Origin: Segatella baroniae B14
GTDB taxonomy: Bacteria; Bacteroidota; Bacteroidia; Bacteroidales; Bacteroidaceae
DNA length: 64,000 nt
Assembly (NCBI RefSeq): GCF_022024235.1
Contig: NZ_CP091800.1
Span: 486,001 to 550,000 of the forward strand
Direction of reading: 5' to 3'
Made by a program: the position numbers and the translations under genes. Numbering within the stretch: the first letter of the stretch is position 1; every line of letters begins with the position of its first letter. Shown here one piece after another: positions 16,443 through 25,478 of this stretch. The notes under the pieces are model-generated. The model ran no database searches. It was not told the origin of the DNA and saw nothing but the letters and a program-made list of their open reading frames with translations.

Positions 16443-17396
16443 ATGAAAAAGATATTTCTGTCGATATTGACTATATTCCTACTGTTGGTTGTCCTTATGA
16501 TAGCTGGCAGTTTCTATATGTTGAGTTACTCCCTTACTCCTGAGAACAATAAGGGACGTAACATCACCAAGATGTATGCTCGACTTTACCAAGATCATCC
16601 TGATATGAAACCCTGGGTTGATTCGTTGCAGCAAGCACATGCTTTTCATGATACCATAATCGTGGCCCAGGATGGTGATCGCCATGCAGCTACGTGGATT
16701 CCTTCATCGTCGGGTTCTCATCGTGTAGCATTTCTTATCCATGGCTATACAGATAGTTATGTGCGCATGTTACCTATCGCTCGCATCTATTATCAGATGG
16801 GATATAATGTCTTCTTGCCTGATCTTCATGGTAATGGTCGCAGTGAAGGAGAAGCGCAGCAGATGGGGTGGAAAGACCGACTTGATGTAGAAGAGTGGAT
16901 ACCTATTGCCAATACTCTCTTTGCGGATAGTACGGGAACAACCCAAATGGTTCTTCATGGTGTTTCTATGGGAGCGGCTACAACGATGTGCATCAGTGGA
17001 GATCAAACACCTTCGTATGTAAAATGTTTTGTAGAAGACTGTGGGTATACCAGTGTGTGGGATGAATTTAGTGAACAATTGCATGAGCAGTTCTCTCTTC
17101 CTGATTTTCCTCTGTTATATACAACTTCGATACTTTGTGATATACGTTATGGATGGAATTTTACAGAGGCTTCGCCTATAGAACAAGTTAAGAAGAGTAC
17201 TAAACCAATGCTTTTTATTCATGGTAGTAATGATTCTTTTGTGCCTACTCGCATGGTTTACCCTTTATATAAGGCCAAGTCTGGTATAAAAGAATTGTGG
17301 GTCGCACCAGGTTCTAAGCATGCTCGGAGTCAGTCTGATCATCCTGAAGAGTATGCAAGAAAAGTTGAGGGCTTTGTCTCTCGATTTGTCCATTGA
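16443..17396 (+). CDS. Membrane-anchored alpha/beta hydrolase
   Basis: A 317-residue serine hydrolase. The first 25 residues are a strong signal anchor (KKIFLSILTIFLLLVVLMIAG), placing the enzyme on the periplasmic side. The alpha/beta-hydrolase core shows the oxyanion-region LIHGYTDS, nucleophile elbow G-V-S-M-G-A, acid Asp in HGSNDSFVP and catalytic His in GSKHARSQSDHPEEY. The type resembles the BEM46/YfhR-like hydrolases; the substrate may be an acyl ester, but nothing here fixes it. An in-frame ATG at 16374 would overlap the GH31 gene and give no signal peptide, so 16443 is preferred. A terminator separates it from GH31, so co-function with glycan use is not implied. Confidence 0.87.
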   Translation: MKKIFLSILTIFLLLVVLMIAGSFYMLSYSLTPENNKGRNITKMYARLYQDHPDMKPWVDSLQQAHAFHDTIIVAQDGDRHAATWIPSSSGSHRVAFLIHGYTDSYVRMLPIARIYYQMGYNVFLPDLHGNGRSEGEAQQMGWKDRLDVEEWIPIANTLFADSTGTTQMVLHGVSMGAATTMCISGDQTPSYVKCFVEDCGYTSVWDEFSEQLHEQFSLPDFPLLYTTSILCDIRYGWNFTEASPIEQVKKSTKPMLFIHGSNDSFVPTRMVYPLYKAKSGIKELWVAPGSKHARSQSDHPEEYARKVEGFVSRFVH

Positions 17397-17421
17397 TTAT
17401 ACGTAGTCTGTAATCATGCAA

Positions 17422-17454
17422 GAAAGGCACTACCTTTATTGGTAAGTGCCTTTC
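17422..17454 (+). terminator. Terminator of the hydrolase gene
   Basis: AAAGGCACT pairs with AGTGCCTTT, with inner ACC/GGT around a short loop, 26 bases after the stop. The rest of the gap to 17800 shows nothing I can assign. Confidence 0.65.
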
Positions 17455-17801
17455 CAATCCGCTAAAAAATGCAATTCTTAATGATCTAGAATACACAAAT
17501 TTTTGATTTTCATGTCCCCTGTCCTAAAATCACTTCCAAGGCAGATTACCTTCTAATGCCATTAACTCTCAAATATGTATAGTGCTAATATATGTTTTTT
17601 AGCAATAATAAGCAACCAAAAATCGGTCAAGACTGATTTCTGTGCTATAATTGAAAAAAATATATCCTTTTTTGACAATTTTCTGTCTTCTTGTTGAAGG
17701 CTAATAGTGATGTTACTTCTTCGTATTGATACGCTTATCGCCTCATGTAGTATCACCAGATTTTATCGGTTTATATTGAGTAAAAATATTTCGTATATTC
17801 T

Positions 17802-17833
17802 TTTGTGTTTTTCATAATTTTTGCCTAAATTTG
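17802..17833 (+). promoter_or_regulatory. dsbD promoter
   Basis: TTTG (17802-17805), 20 bases, TAAATTTG (17826-17833), giving a leader of about 70 bases before the ATG at 17909. Confidence 0.65.
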
Positions 17834-17908
17834 CATTTGGTAATTAGAAGAGAAAAAGTATCAGATTTATAATTTGATATCGTATTTAATGAGAAGTTTA
17901 AAATTAAA

Positions 17909-19999
17909 ATGAAGAAAAAAATTTGGATGTTGCTTGTTGCACTGGTGTTAGTGCTTTCTGTTCAAGCTCAGATGCTGAATCCTGTTAAATTTACTACTCA
18001 GTTGAAAATAGGTAATTCGGCTCAAGCTGAAATTATCTTTACGGGTAAGATTAATCCTGGATGGCATGTATATTCTACTAATTTAGGTAATGATGGCCCT
18101 ATCTCGGCCACTTTTAATGTGAATAAGTTGGATGGTGTTCAACTTGTTGGCAAGCTTATGGCAAGAGGCCACGAAATTAGTAATTATGATAAGTTGTTTG
18201 GTATGACACTTCGCTATTTTGAGGGGAGTGTTACTTTTGTGCAAAAAGTTAAGTTTACCAAACCGAATTATTCCATAGATGCTTATTTGGAGTATGGAGC
18301 ATGCAATGATCAAAACTGCTTGCCTCCAACTTCTGTGGATATCAACAAAAGTGGTAAGAGTCCTGCTGTAGATGGTGATGCCAAGGCTCAAGAAGCTCAG
18401 GCTTTATCAGCAGAGATACCTGCTGCAGGTGGACAAATGGATGTAGCAGACCAAGCAGCTTTATCCAAAATGAAGGCCGACTCGTTAGCACAAGTTAAGG
18501 CTGATAGTGCTGCAGAAGCAGCTGTCGCTAAAATGTCAAAAGCAGAAAAGGATATTCTGTGGCAACCCGTAATAAAGCAGTTGCAAGCTTTTGGTGGTAC
18601 AAGTGATATAGCTAATCACTCCTTAATATATATATTCTTCATGGGATTTTTAGGTGGTCTTCTTGCATTGGTGATGCCATGTATTTGGCCTATTATCCCA
18701 ATGACAGTAAGTTTCTTCTTGAAGCGTGCAAAGGACAATCGTCAGAAGGGTATACGGGATGCGATTACATATGGTGTTTCTATTGTTGTTATTTATTTGG
18801 CATTGGGTATTTTAGTAACCGCAATCTTCGGCCCAAGTACACTTAATTCTTTAGCAACAAATGCCATCTTCAATATATTCTTGTTTGCTTTGCTGGTTAT
18901 TTTTGCATTGAGCTTCTTCGGATGGTTTGAAATAAAACTTCCTGATAGTTGGGCGAATAGGGTAGACAGTAAGGCCACTGCAGCCACAGGTGTGCTGTCT
19001 ATCTTCTTGATGGCTTTCACTCTTGTATTAGTCAGTTTCTCATGTACAGCACCTATCGTAGGTTTACTGCTTGTAGAGACCGTTACTTCTGGTAATTGGT
19101 TAGGTCCAGCCTTGGGTATGTTTGGTTTTGCCTTGGCGCTTGCTGTACCATTTACCCTCTTTGCTCTATTCCCATCACTGATGAAAAAGAGTCCAAAGAG
19201 TGGTGCCTGGATGGAACAGATTAAGATCGTGTTAGGATTTATTGAATTAGCTTTTGCCTTGAAGTTCTTTAGTGTAGCCGATTTAGCTTACGGTTGGCAT
19301 TTGCTTGATCGTGAAGTGTTCTTGAGTCTTTGGATAGCGATATTCCTTTTCATGGGATTGTATCTTATCGGTGTGCTCAAGTTTAGAGTGGACGAAATCG
19401 GCGGTGAATTAAATCGTCCAATGCCAGTGCCAAGTATCATGTTGGGTTTATGCGCATTTGCCTTCTCGATCTATTTGGTACCAGGACTTTGGGGGGCTCC
19501 ATGTAAGGCGGTAAGTGCTTTCGCACCTCCGATGAATACGCAAGATTTTAATCTGAATACCAAGACTGTTGAGGCTCATTATACCAATTATGAAGAGGGT
19601 ATGGCTGCCGCTAAGGCACAAGGCAAGCCTGTGCTGATAGACTTTACGGGTTTTGGTTGTGTTAACTGTCGTAAGATGGAGGCAGCTGTATGGACAGATC
19701 CTCAAGTTGCAGAAAAGTTAGAGAAGGATTATGTCTTGATCAGTCTCTTTGTTGACGATAAGACTCCATTAGCAGAGCCGATTAAGGTGAATGAAAACGG
19801 TGTAGAGCGTACTCTTCGTACCATTGGTGATAAGTGGAGTTATTTGCAGAGCCACAAGTTTGGTGCTAATGCTCAACCATTCTATGTCGCTGTCGATAAT
19901 GCTGGTAATCCATTGAACTCAGCTTATGGCTACAAAGAAGATGTACCAGCTTATCTCGATTTTCTTGATAAGGGCTTAGCTACTTATCAGAAGAAATAA
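17909..19999 (+). CDS. dsbD: Thiol:disulfide interchange protein DsbD
   Basis: A 696-residue inner-membrane reductant transporter that would pass electrons from cytoplasmic thioredoxin to periplasmic thiols. The order is standard: signal peptide (ends VQAQ), N-terminal alpha domain with the Cys pair in YGACNDQNCLPP, an Ala/Lys-rich linker (about 155-205), an eight-helix membrane domain with the paired Cys in MPCIWPIIP and SFSCTAPIVG, and a C-terminal thioredoxin-like domain with the active site GCVNCRKM. All six redox cysteines are present. Length is slightly above E. coli DsbD because of the linker. It stands alone with its own promoter and terminator. The closely related ScsB-like name is the only real alternative. 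Confidence 0.92.
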   Translation: MKKKIWMLLVALVLVLSVQAQMLNPVKFTTQLKIGNSAQAEIIFTGKINPGWHVYSTNLGNDGPISATFNVNKLDGVQLVGKLMARGHEISNYDKLFGMTLRYFEGSVTFVQKVKFTKPNYSIDAYLEYGACNDQNCLPPTSVDINKSGKSPAVDGDAKAQEAQALSAEIPAAGGQMDVADQAALSKMKADSLAQVKADSAAEAAVAKMSKAEKDILWQPVIKQLQAFGGTSDIANHSLIYIFFMGFLGGLLALVMPCIWPIIPMTVSFFLKRAKDNRQKGIRDAITYGVSIVVIYLALGILVTAIFGPSTLNSLATNAIFNIFLFALLVIFALSFFGWFEIKLPDSWANRVDSKATAATGVLSIFLMAFTLVLVSFSCTAPIVGLLLVETVTSGNWLGPALGMFGFALALAVPFTLFALFPSLMKKSPKSGAWMEQIKIVLGFIELAFALKFFSVADLAYGWHLLDREVFLSLWIAIFLFMGLYLIGVLKFRVDEIGGELNRPMPVPSIMLGLCAFAFSIYLVPGLWGAPCKAVSAFAPPMNTQDFNLNTKTVEAHYTNYEEGMAAAKAQGKPVLIDFTGFGCVNCRKMEAAVWTDPQVAEKLEKDYVLISLFVDDKTPLAEPIKVNENGVERTLRTIGDKWSYLQSHKFGANAQPFYVAVDNAGNPLNSAYGYKEDVPAYLDFLDKGLATYQKK

Positions 20000-20047
20000 G
20001 TTTTTCTATATATTCGTATAACCACTATATTTATATATATTCCACAA

Positions 20048-20083
20048 AGTCACTTGTGCTGTTGAAGTACGGGTGGCTTTTTT
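20048..20083 (+). terminator. dsbD terminator
   Basis: A 12-bp stem with several G-U pairs (20048-20059 with 20067-20078), a 7-base loop and a run of six T. Confidence 0.65.
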
Positions 20084-20121
20084 AATGTTTTATTTTTGTC
20101 ATCGCTTATTTGAAAAAATAT

Positions 20122-20135
20122 TGTGTACGTACACA
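20122..20135. promoter_or_regulatory. 14-bp perfect palindrome, possible operator
   Basis: TGTGTACGTACACA is a perfect dyad in otherwise AT-rich DNA. Its centre lies 67 bases upstream of the -33 box of the repeat-rich RNA. The position suits an activator or a dimeric repressor, but no cognate regulator is next to it. Confidence 0.35.
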
Positions 20136-20194
20136 TTTTTCTTGATTTAAAACAAGAAAAGGCCTAAAATCGATGATTTTTCTATTTTTTTATG

Positions 20195-20223
20195 TTGTAA
20201 AACACAAAAAAGTTGTACTTTTG
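20195..20223 (+). promoter_or_regulatory. Promoter of the repeat-rich RNA
   Basis: TTG (20195-20197), 18 bases, TACTTTTG (20216-20223), followed by CAG. No start codon with a usable frame follows. Confidence 0.6.
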
Positions 20224-20227
20224 CAGT

Positions 20228-20438
20228 GTCATAAGAAAAATAGTTTTAGGTTAAAGATTGTTTAGGTTTAGTATTAGGTTATAAAGGTTATATAAAGATT
20301 GTCAGTGGACAAAGATCTTAGGTATTATGTTTTAGGTAATAAAGATTATTTTAGGTTTAATAATGATGTTTAAGAGGATTCGGCCGTGAGGCTGGACCTC
20401 ATGCCAAAGGCGGGGAGTTTCTCTTCGCTATTTTTTTT
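20228..20438 (+). ncRNA. Candidate non-coding RNA with TTAGGT repeats
   Basis: About 210 bases between a promoter and a strong terminator, without a reading frame of note. The first 130 bases contain six copies of TTAGGT (20246, 20262, 20274, 20319, 20332, 20351). AAAGATT is interleaved at 20253, 20294 and 20341. The 3' part is G+C-rich and structured: a hairpin GGCCGTGAGG/CCTCATGCC (about 20382-20405) and then the terminator stem. The contrast between an AT-rich repeated 5' half and a folded 3' half is unlike the surrounding intergenic DNA. Family not recognised; tmRNA, SRP and RNase P hallmarks are absent. Confidence 0.55.
20410..20438 (+). terminator. Terminator of the repeat-rich RNA
   Basis: An 8-bp stem (20410-20417 with 20421-20428, two G-U pairs), a TTT loop, then TA and eight T. 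The remaining 260 bases to the GH28 promoter show nothing further I can assign. Confidence 0.7.
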
Positions 20439-20699
20439 ATATATATACTCTATACTTCTTTCGGTTTACATTTAGGCTTTTTTATTTTAGATTAGAATTT
20501 ATCCATTTCAAGGAATTAATTGTTTCCTTAGAAGTATTAGTGAGACAGTATATTTATACTTCATGTAATCTAAATATTCCTTTGTTTTCTTAGTCATTGT
20601 ATTATCTAAACAAGCAATTTTGTTAGCAATAAGCACAATTTTGATAAAAAATCATAGTCTAATGAACAAATTTAGCCCCTTTTAAGTACGCGTTTATCG

Positions 20700-20707
20700 T
20701 AACTTTG
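20700..20707 (+). promoter_or_regulatory. -7 element of the GH28 gene
   Basis: TAACTTTG, 58 bases before the ATG at 20766; no -33 box at the normal distance. Confidence 0.5.
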
Positions 20708-20765
20708 CATTCAAAATAGATTGAAAGAAAGTAATTTACCAAAACAAATCGTTTTACTTTAATAA

Positions 20766-22145
20766 ATGAACAAATTAATAATAGGAATCATTAGTCTGTT
20801 GATGATAGGCAATGTTCAATGTTTAAGCGCTTTTGAAATTCCTCATGTAGAGCAACCTACTTTTGCTAACTATGAGGTTAGTATTATTGACTTTGGCGCA
20901 CAATGCGGGCCTGATCATGTTAATACCATGGCGATTAACCAAGCAATAAAAGCTGTAAGTCAGCATGGAGGTGGTAAAGTAATTATACCAGCAGGTTATT
21001 GGATGACAGGTGCTATAGAAATGCAGAGTAATGTGAACCTTTATTTGGATTATAACGCATTTGTTTCTTTCACTACCAATATTTCAGATTATCGATTAGT
21101 AGATACCGATTTTGAGGGTAGTCCATCAAAGCGTTGTATTGCTCCTATTTCAGGTACGCATCTTCAGAATATTGCTATTACGGGTCATGGTGTTTTTGAT
21201 GGTTCCGGTGAACGTTGGCGTCCAGTAAAGCGTAGTAAACTGACAAGCGCGCAGTGGAAGAATTTTACCTCTCGTCCTGGTTCTGTCAATAAGAAAGGTG
21301 ATGTTTGGGAGCCAGATAGCAATGCTGCTAATATTCGTCCGGTACTGCTTAATTTCACATCTTGTAAAAATGTGAAACTCGAGGGAGTAACCTTTAAGAA
21401 TTCACCAGCGTGGTGTGTGCATCCTTTGTTATGCGAAAATGTGACGATTGATAATATTAAGGTAAATAATCCTTGGTATGCTCAGAATGGTGATGCCCTG
21501 GATGTTGAGTCTTGCAAAAATGTAGTGATTATCAATAGCCTTTTTGATGCAGGTGACGATGCTATCTGTATCAAGTCGGGCAAAAACGAGGCTGGTCGTC
21601 GCCGTGGTGTACCATGTGAGAATGTATATATCAAGAATAATACTGTACTTCATGGTCATGGTGGCTTTGTTATCGGAAGTGAAATGTCTGGTGGCGTAAA
21701 GAATATCTATATATCAGATTGTACTTTTATTGGTACAGATGTAGGTTTGCGATTCAAGAGTGCCCGTGGTCGTGGTGGTGTCGTAGAAAATATATATATC
21801 GACCGTATCAATATGAAGAATATTGTAAACGAGGCGATAACTATGAACCTATATTATTCTTCAAATGGTAAACCTGCAGAACGTACTGATGTAAATGAAG
21901 GTACACCTGTCTTTAGAAATATTGAAATGAAAAATCTGTTAGTAGAAGGCGCAGGTAAATCATTCTATCTCTATGGTCTGCCAGAAATGCCACTCGAAAA
22001 TATTAGCATTCAAAATATGCGTGTTTCAAAGATTGCAGAAACGAGTAGTATTAACTATGCTAAAAATATCAAGATAGAAGGTTATCAGGCTAGTGATGCC
22101 AAGCATATTGTTGTATCCAATAGTTCTGCTGTAAAAATCAAGTAA
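20766..22145 (+). CDS. GH28 polygalacturonase-family pectinase
   Basis: A 459-residue exported right-handed beta-helix enzyme (signal peptide to about residue 22). The four GH28 signatures appear in order: NGDALD (about 241-246, equivalent to NTD), AGDDAICIKSG (about 262-272), GHGGFVIGSE (about 297-306) and LRFKSARGRGG (about 328-338, equivalent to RIK). The N-terminal INQAIKAVSQHGGGKVIIPAG is also usual. The family hydrolyses galacturonic-acid linkages in homogalacturonan or rhamnogalacturonan; the subset with a long N-terminus like this is usually exo-acting, which is an inference here. It stands alone, outside any SusC/SusD locus in the window, but would complement the GH105 domain at 42-44 kb. 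Confidence 0.9.
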   Translation: MNKLIIGIISLLMIGNVQCLSAFEIPHVEQPTFANYEVSIIDFGAQCGPDHVNTMAINQAIKAVSQHGGGKVIIPAGYWMTGAIEMQSNVNLYLDYNAFVSFTTNISDYRLVDTDFEGSPSKRCIAPISGTHLQNIAITGHGVFDGSGERWRPVKRSKLTSAQWKNFTSRPGSVNKKGDVWEPDSNAANIRPVLLNFTSCKNVKLEGVTFKNSPAWCVHPLLCENVTIDNIKVNNPWYAQNGDALDVESCKNVVIINSLFDAGDDAICIKSGKNEAGRRRGVPCENVYIKNNTVLHGHGGFVIGSEMSGGVKNIYISDCTFIGTDVGLRFKSARGRGGVVENIYIDRINMKNIVNEAITMNLYYSSNGKPAERTDVNEGTPVFRNIEMKNLLVEGAGKSFYLYGLPEMPLENISIQNMRVSKIAETSSINYAKNIKIEGYQASDAKHIVVSNSSAVKIK

Positions 22146-22216
22146 CACAGCAGTAAAGATCAACTTAACTATTTATACAAATTTAAGCTCTGTCGAGCAG
22201 AATAGTCATTCTATAA

Positions 22217-22256
22217 TATAGCGATATCGGTTTTGTCTATAGCCGGTATCGCTATA
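22217..22256 (+). terminator. Hairpin after the GH28 gene
   Basis: A 14-bp stem with one G-U pair (22217-22230 with 22243-22256) and a 12-base loop, 71 bases after the stop. There is only a weak T-run, so RNA stabilisation is an alternative to termination. Confidence 0.5.
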
Positions 22257-22294
22257 ATTCATAATGTTCTGTAGGTAGCTATCGCTAAATTCCA

Positions 22295-22302
22295 TAACTT
22301 TG
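22295..22302 (+). promoter_or_regulatory. -7 element of the transporter/exporter pair
   Basis: TAACTTTG, 22 bases before the ATG at 22325. Confidence 0.5.
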
Positions 22303-22324
22303 CAATCGTAAACTTAAATGAGTT

Positions 22325-24013
22325 ATGGAAATTGTAGAGAATCTTTTCAAGGGCTTCCCTGAATTATGGGGTGGTGGTGTAGCCCACTCAGTGATGATAC
22401 TGTCACTGGTCATTACGTTGGGTTTGTGTTTAGGTAAGTTAAAGGTAAAAGGCGTTTCTTTAGGACTAGCCTGGATTTTGTTTACAGGTCTGGTTTTCGG
22501 GCATTTTAGTCTTAATCTTGACGAACATTTGCTCCATTTTCTTAAAGAATTCGGTTTAATACTTTTTGTTTATTCAATCGGTTTGGAAGTAGGTCCTGGT
22601 TTTTTCTCCTCATTCAGACGAGGTGGTAAAGCACTAAATGGTCTTGTTGCTATTGTGATAGCGATAAGTTTAGTTACGGCCATCGCTATTTTCTATATCT
22701 CTGGTTCGCCAATTACAACTATTGCTGGTATTCTTTCAGGTGCAGTAACTAATACACCAGGTTTAGGAGCTGCTCAACAGGCCTATAGCGATTTGCGTCA
22801 TATCGATGCACCGACGATTGCTAGTGGCTATGCTGTAACTTATCCTATGGGTGTACTTGGAGTTATTATCTCATTTATTATCCTTCGTTTTGTGCTACGC
22901 ATTCGTCGTGAAGAAGAAGAGAAAGACGCAGAACGAGGCATGGGCCATCTTGAAGATATTACCCTGAATACATTTTCAATAGAAATATGTAATCCTGCTG
23001 TTGATGGTGCTACTGTAAAACATGTACACGATTTGCTGAAACGAGATTTTATGATTTCTCGTATTATGCGACAAAACCAGAATATCAAGCATGAAGTGGT
23101 TAATGGTCATACCGAACTGCATGTTGGTGATACCTTATTAATAGTAGCTCGTCCAGCCGACCAAGATCCTATCTGTGCATTGATGGGTAAATTATCAGAT
23201 ATCGATTGGAATGAACAGAATAGTGAATTGATTTCACGTCGTATCTTGATTACGCGTTCTTCTATAAATGGTAAAACAATAGGTCAGTTGAAAATACGCT
23301 CACAGTTTGGTGCCAATATTACCCGTGTTAATCGTTCAGGGGTAGACTTGGTTGCAACCTCACATCTCAAACTTCAGATGGGCGATCGTGTCACCGTAGT
23401 GGGCGACGAACTATCCATTAGTCATGTAGAAAACATGATGGGTAACTCTTTGAAGCGACTCAATGATCCTAATCTGATTCCTATTTTCCTTGGAATAGTC
23501 CTTGGTTGTTTCTTGGCAAATGTTCCATTCTTCATTCCTGGCATACCAGAGCGCTTACGTCTTGGATTGACAGGTGGTCCACTGATTATTGCAATTTTGA
23601 TGGGCTATTTTGGTCCTAAATATAATCTTGTCACCTATAACACCATTAGTGCAAACTTAATGTTACGTCGTTTTGGACTTTGTATTTTCCTTGCAGGAGT
23701 GGGCTTAGGAACAGGTCATGATTTTGTACAGACTGTAGTATCAGAGAGTGGACTTATCTGGATACTATATGGTTTGGCTATTACAATGATACCTATTTTA
23801 CTTGGCGGCATCATAGGCCGTTATGTTTTTCATATTAATTATTTCACACTGATGGGCGTACTCGCAGGTGCCAATACTAATCCTCCTGCTTTAGCTTATG
23901 CCAATGAGATGACACCTAGCGATACGCCATCAGTGGGATATAGTACGGTATATCCATTTGCAATGTTCTTACGCATTGTCACTATTCAGATATTAATCTT
24001 TGTTTTTGGATAA
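22325..24013 (+). CDS. AspT/YidE-type putative transporter
   Basis: A 562-residue inner-membrane protein with two hydrophobic halves of about five helices each, separated by a soluble region. Both halves carry the duplication hallmark, a glycine-rich GAVTNTPGLGAAQQAY (about residue 140) and GVLAGANTNPPALAYA (near the C-terminus), as in the aspartate:alanine exchanger family. The soluble centre (about 210-380) holds two TrkA-C-like domains (LLIVARPADQD and MGDRVTVVGDEL). The substrate is unknown; amino-acid exchange is the family precedent. The ThrE-type exporter starts 29 bases downstream, so the two probably form an operon related to amino or organic acid traffic. Confidence 0.85.
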   Translation: MEIVENLFKGFPELWGGGVAHSVMILSLVITLGLCLGKLKVKGVSLGLAWILFTGLVFGHFSLNLDEHLLHFLKEFGLILFVYSIGLEVGPGFFSSFRRGGKALNGLVAIVIAISLVTAIAIFYISGSPITTIAGILSGAVTNTPGLGAAQQAYSDLRHIDAPTIASGYAVTYPMGVLGVIISFIILRFVLRIRREEEEKDAERGMGHLEDITLNTFSIEICNPAVDGATVKHVHDLLKRDFMISRIMRQNQNIKHEVVNGHTELHVGDTLLIVARPADQDPICALMGKLSDIDWNEQNSELISRRILITRSSINGKTIGQLKIRSQFGANITRVNRSGVDLVATSHLKLQMGDRVTVVGDELSISHVENMMGNSLKRLNDPNLIPIFLGIVLGCFLANVPFFIPGIPERLRLGLTGGPLIIAILMGYFGPKYNLVTYNTISANLMLRRFGLCIFLAGVGLGTGHDFVQTVVSESGLIWILYGLAITMIPILLGGIIGRYVFHINYFTLMGVLAGANTNPPALAYANEMTPSDTPSVGYSTVYPFAMFLRIVTIQILIFVFG

Positions 24014-24042
24014 CATTATAAAATAGATTCATTATAGACCTT

Positions 24043-25437
24043 ATGAAATCAACTCTTATTACAACGCCTGATGCATGTTTGCTGCATCGTAAGTTAGATT
24101 TATTATTGCGCACAGGTAGTCTGCTCATGGATTCTTCAGCAGATACAGCTCGTATTATGCGTAATTTAAATCGTACGATGAAATATTTGGATTTAGATGA
24201 TAAGCATCTTCACATGAACATCGATTATAGCATATTGATGGTCAACTATTCAGATGAGACACATTCTTTTACAAAGTTCCGTCGTTGTGATACCCATAAA
24301 ATCGATATGACTGTCATTACAGCTGTAAGTCATTTAACTTGGGAGGCTATACGTAATAATTATTCTTTGGATGAGTACGAGAAAAAACTAGATGAGATAG
24401 AACATGGTCCACGTTATTATACACCGTGGCAGATAGCAGTAGCAGCAGGTTTTGCCTGTGGAGGATTCTGTGTACAGTTTGGTTGTGACTGGCCTGCATT
24501 TTTTTATGCATCAATAGCAGCTATATTGGGCTTTCGTCTTCGTATGTTCTTAGGTGCTAAGCACATGAATGCCTATATCTGTATAGGTATATCTGCTTTT
24601 GTTGCCACGATTCTGGCTTGGCTATCCTCTTACATTTCGTTATCGCCAACTTTGCAGCGTGTCGTTCCGGCATTTATGCATTCTGATACCCCTTGGCATC
24701 CTTTGATGGCATGTACATTGTTTATCGTACCTGGAGTACCTTTGATAAATTTTGTCAGTGATATGCTCTGTGGACATATTCAGACGGGTTTTGTAAGAGC
24801 GCTTAATACCTTACTTATCGTTATCGCTATGGCTTTTGGTATCGGTTTTGCCATTCAGATATTTGGTATTAATAACTTTGTTACTAATTTGTCGATGACC
24901 CCTCATCATACTTACGTAGAGTTTGCTATTGCAGCAGCAATTTCCGCTATGGGTTTCTCCACGATTTTCAATACGCCTTATAAGATGTTGCCAATCGTAG
25001 CTATGGGTGGAATTATCGCGGTTTGTACACGTAATTTTGTAAATCTTGGTCCAAGTAATGGTAATTTTGGTCTTGATCAGGGCTTAATTATGGGTTCTTT
25101 GGCTGGTAGTGTACTTGTAAGTTTAATTATTGTGTTCATATCACATCGTGTACATATTCCTCATCAGTGTATTTCCATTCCTAGTGTTATACCTATGGTG
25201 CCAGGAGTGCTTATGTATCGTGCATTGTTTGCTTTTATAGAGATGAAGGGTGTAGTTGGTGAAGTTACTAACGGTATGCATAACCTCATGATGGCAAGTA
25301 TGGCCATTCTGGTGATAGCGATAGGTACATCCCTACCAAATATCTTTAAGCATCATTTACTAGAGAGTAAACGTAAATTAAGATATTACGATTTATTGCT
25401 AGAACGTAGAAAAGAAAATCAAAATCATGTGGGGTAG
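24043..25437 (+). CDS. ThrE-family threonine/serine exporter-like protein
   Basis: A 464-residue protein with a soluble N-terminal domain of about 125 residues followed by about ten membrane helices. This is the fused form of the ThrE family, in which the DUF1212-type N-terminal half and the C-terminal half are in one chain. Visible landmarks are LDLLLRTGSLLMDSSADTAR near the start (the conserved small-residue and Asp pattern), GFACGGFCVQFG, IVPGVPLINFVSDMLCGH (first half) and IPMVPGVLMYRALF (the corresponding motif of the second half). It would export threonine, serine or related small metabolites. It lies 29 bases after the AspT-type gene and 41 bases before the LysR gene. Confidence 0.85.
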   Translation: MKSTLITTPDACLLHRKLDLLLRTGSLLMDSSADTARIMRNLNRTMKYLDLDDKHLHMNIDYSILMVNYSDETHSFTKFRRCDTHKIDMTVITAVSHLTWEAIRNNYSLDEYEKKLDEIEHGPRYYTPWQIAVAAGFACGGFCVQFGCDWPAFFYASIAAILGFRLRMFLGAKHMNAYICIGISAFVATILAWLSSYISLSPTLQRVVPAFMHSDTPWHPLMACTLFIVPGVPLINFVSDMLCGHIQTGFVRALNTLLIVIAMAFGIGFAIQIFGINNFVTNLSMTPHHTYVEFAIAAAISAMGFSTIFNTPYKMLPIVAMGGIIAVCTRNFVNLGPSNGNFGLDQGLIMGSLAGSVLVSLIIVFISHRVHIPHQCISIPSVIPMVPGVLMYRALFAFIEMKGVVGEVTNGMHNLMMASMAILVIAIGTSLPNIFKHHLLESKRKLRYYDLLLERRKENQNHVG

Positions 25438-25449
25438 GCAATAAAATTG

Positions 25450-25457
25450 TATCTTTG
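25450..25457 (+). promoter_or_regulatory. -7 element of the LysR gene
   Basis: TATCTTTG, 21 bases before the ATG at 25479. It suggests the regulator can be transcribed apart from the exporter gene. Confidence 0.5.
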
Positions 25458-25478
25458 CAGCGTTATATTTAGGATAAT

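Noticed and set aside
20228-20438. Identity of the repeat-rich RNA as tmRNA, SRP RNA or RNase P RNA.
   Set aside because: No tRNA-like ends, no SRP GGAA-type loop, no RNase P signature; 6S RNA could not be tested by eye.
20600-20650. Near-repeat AGCAATTTTG / AGCACAATTTTG upstream of the GH28 gene as a regulator site.
   Set aside because: Imperfect, AT-rich and with no supporting spacing or partner regulator.
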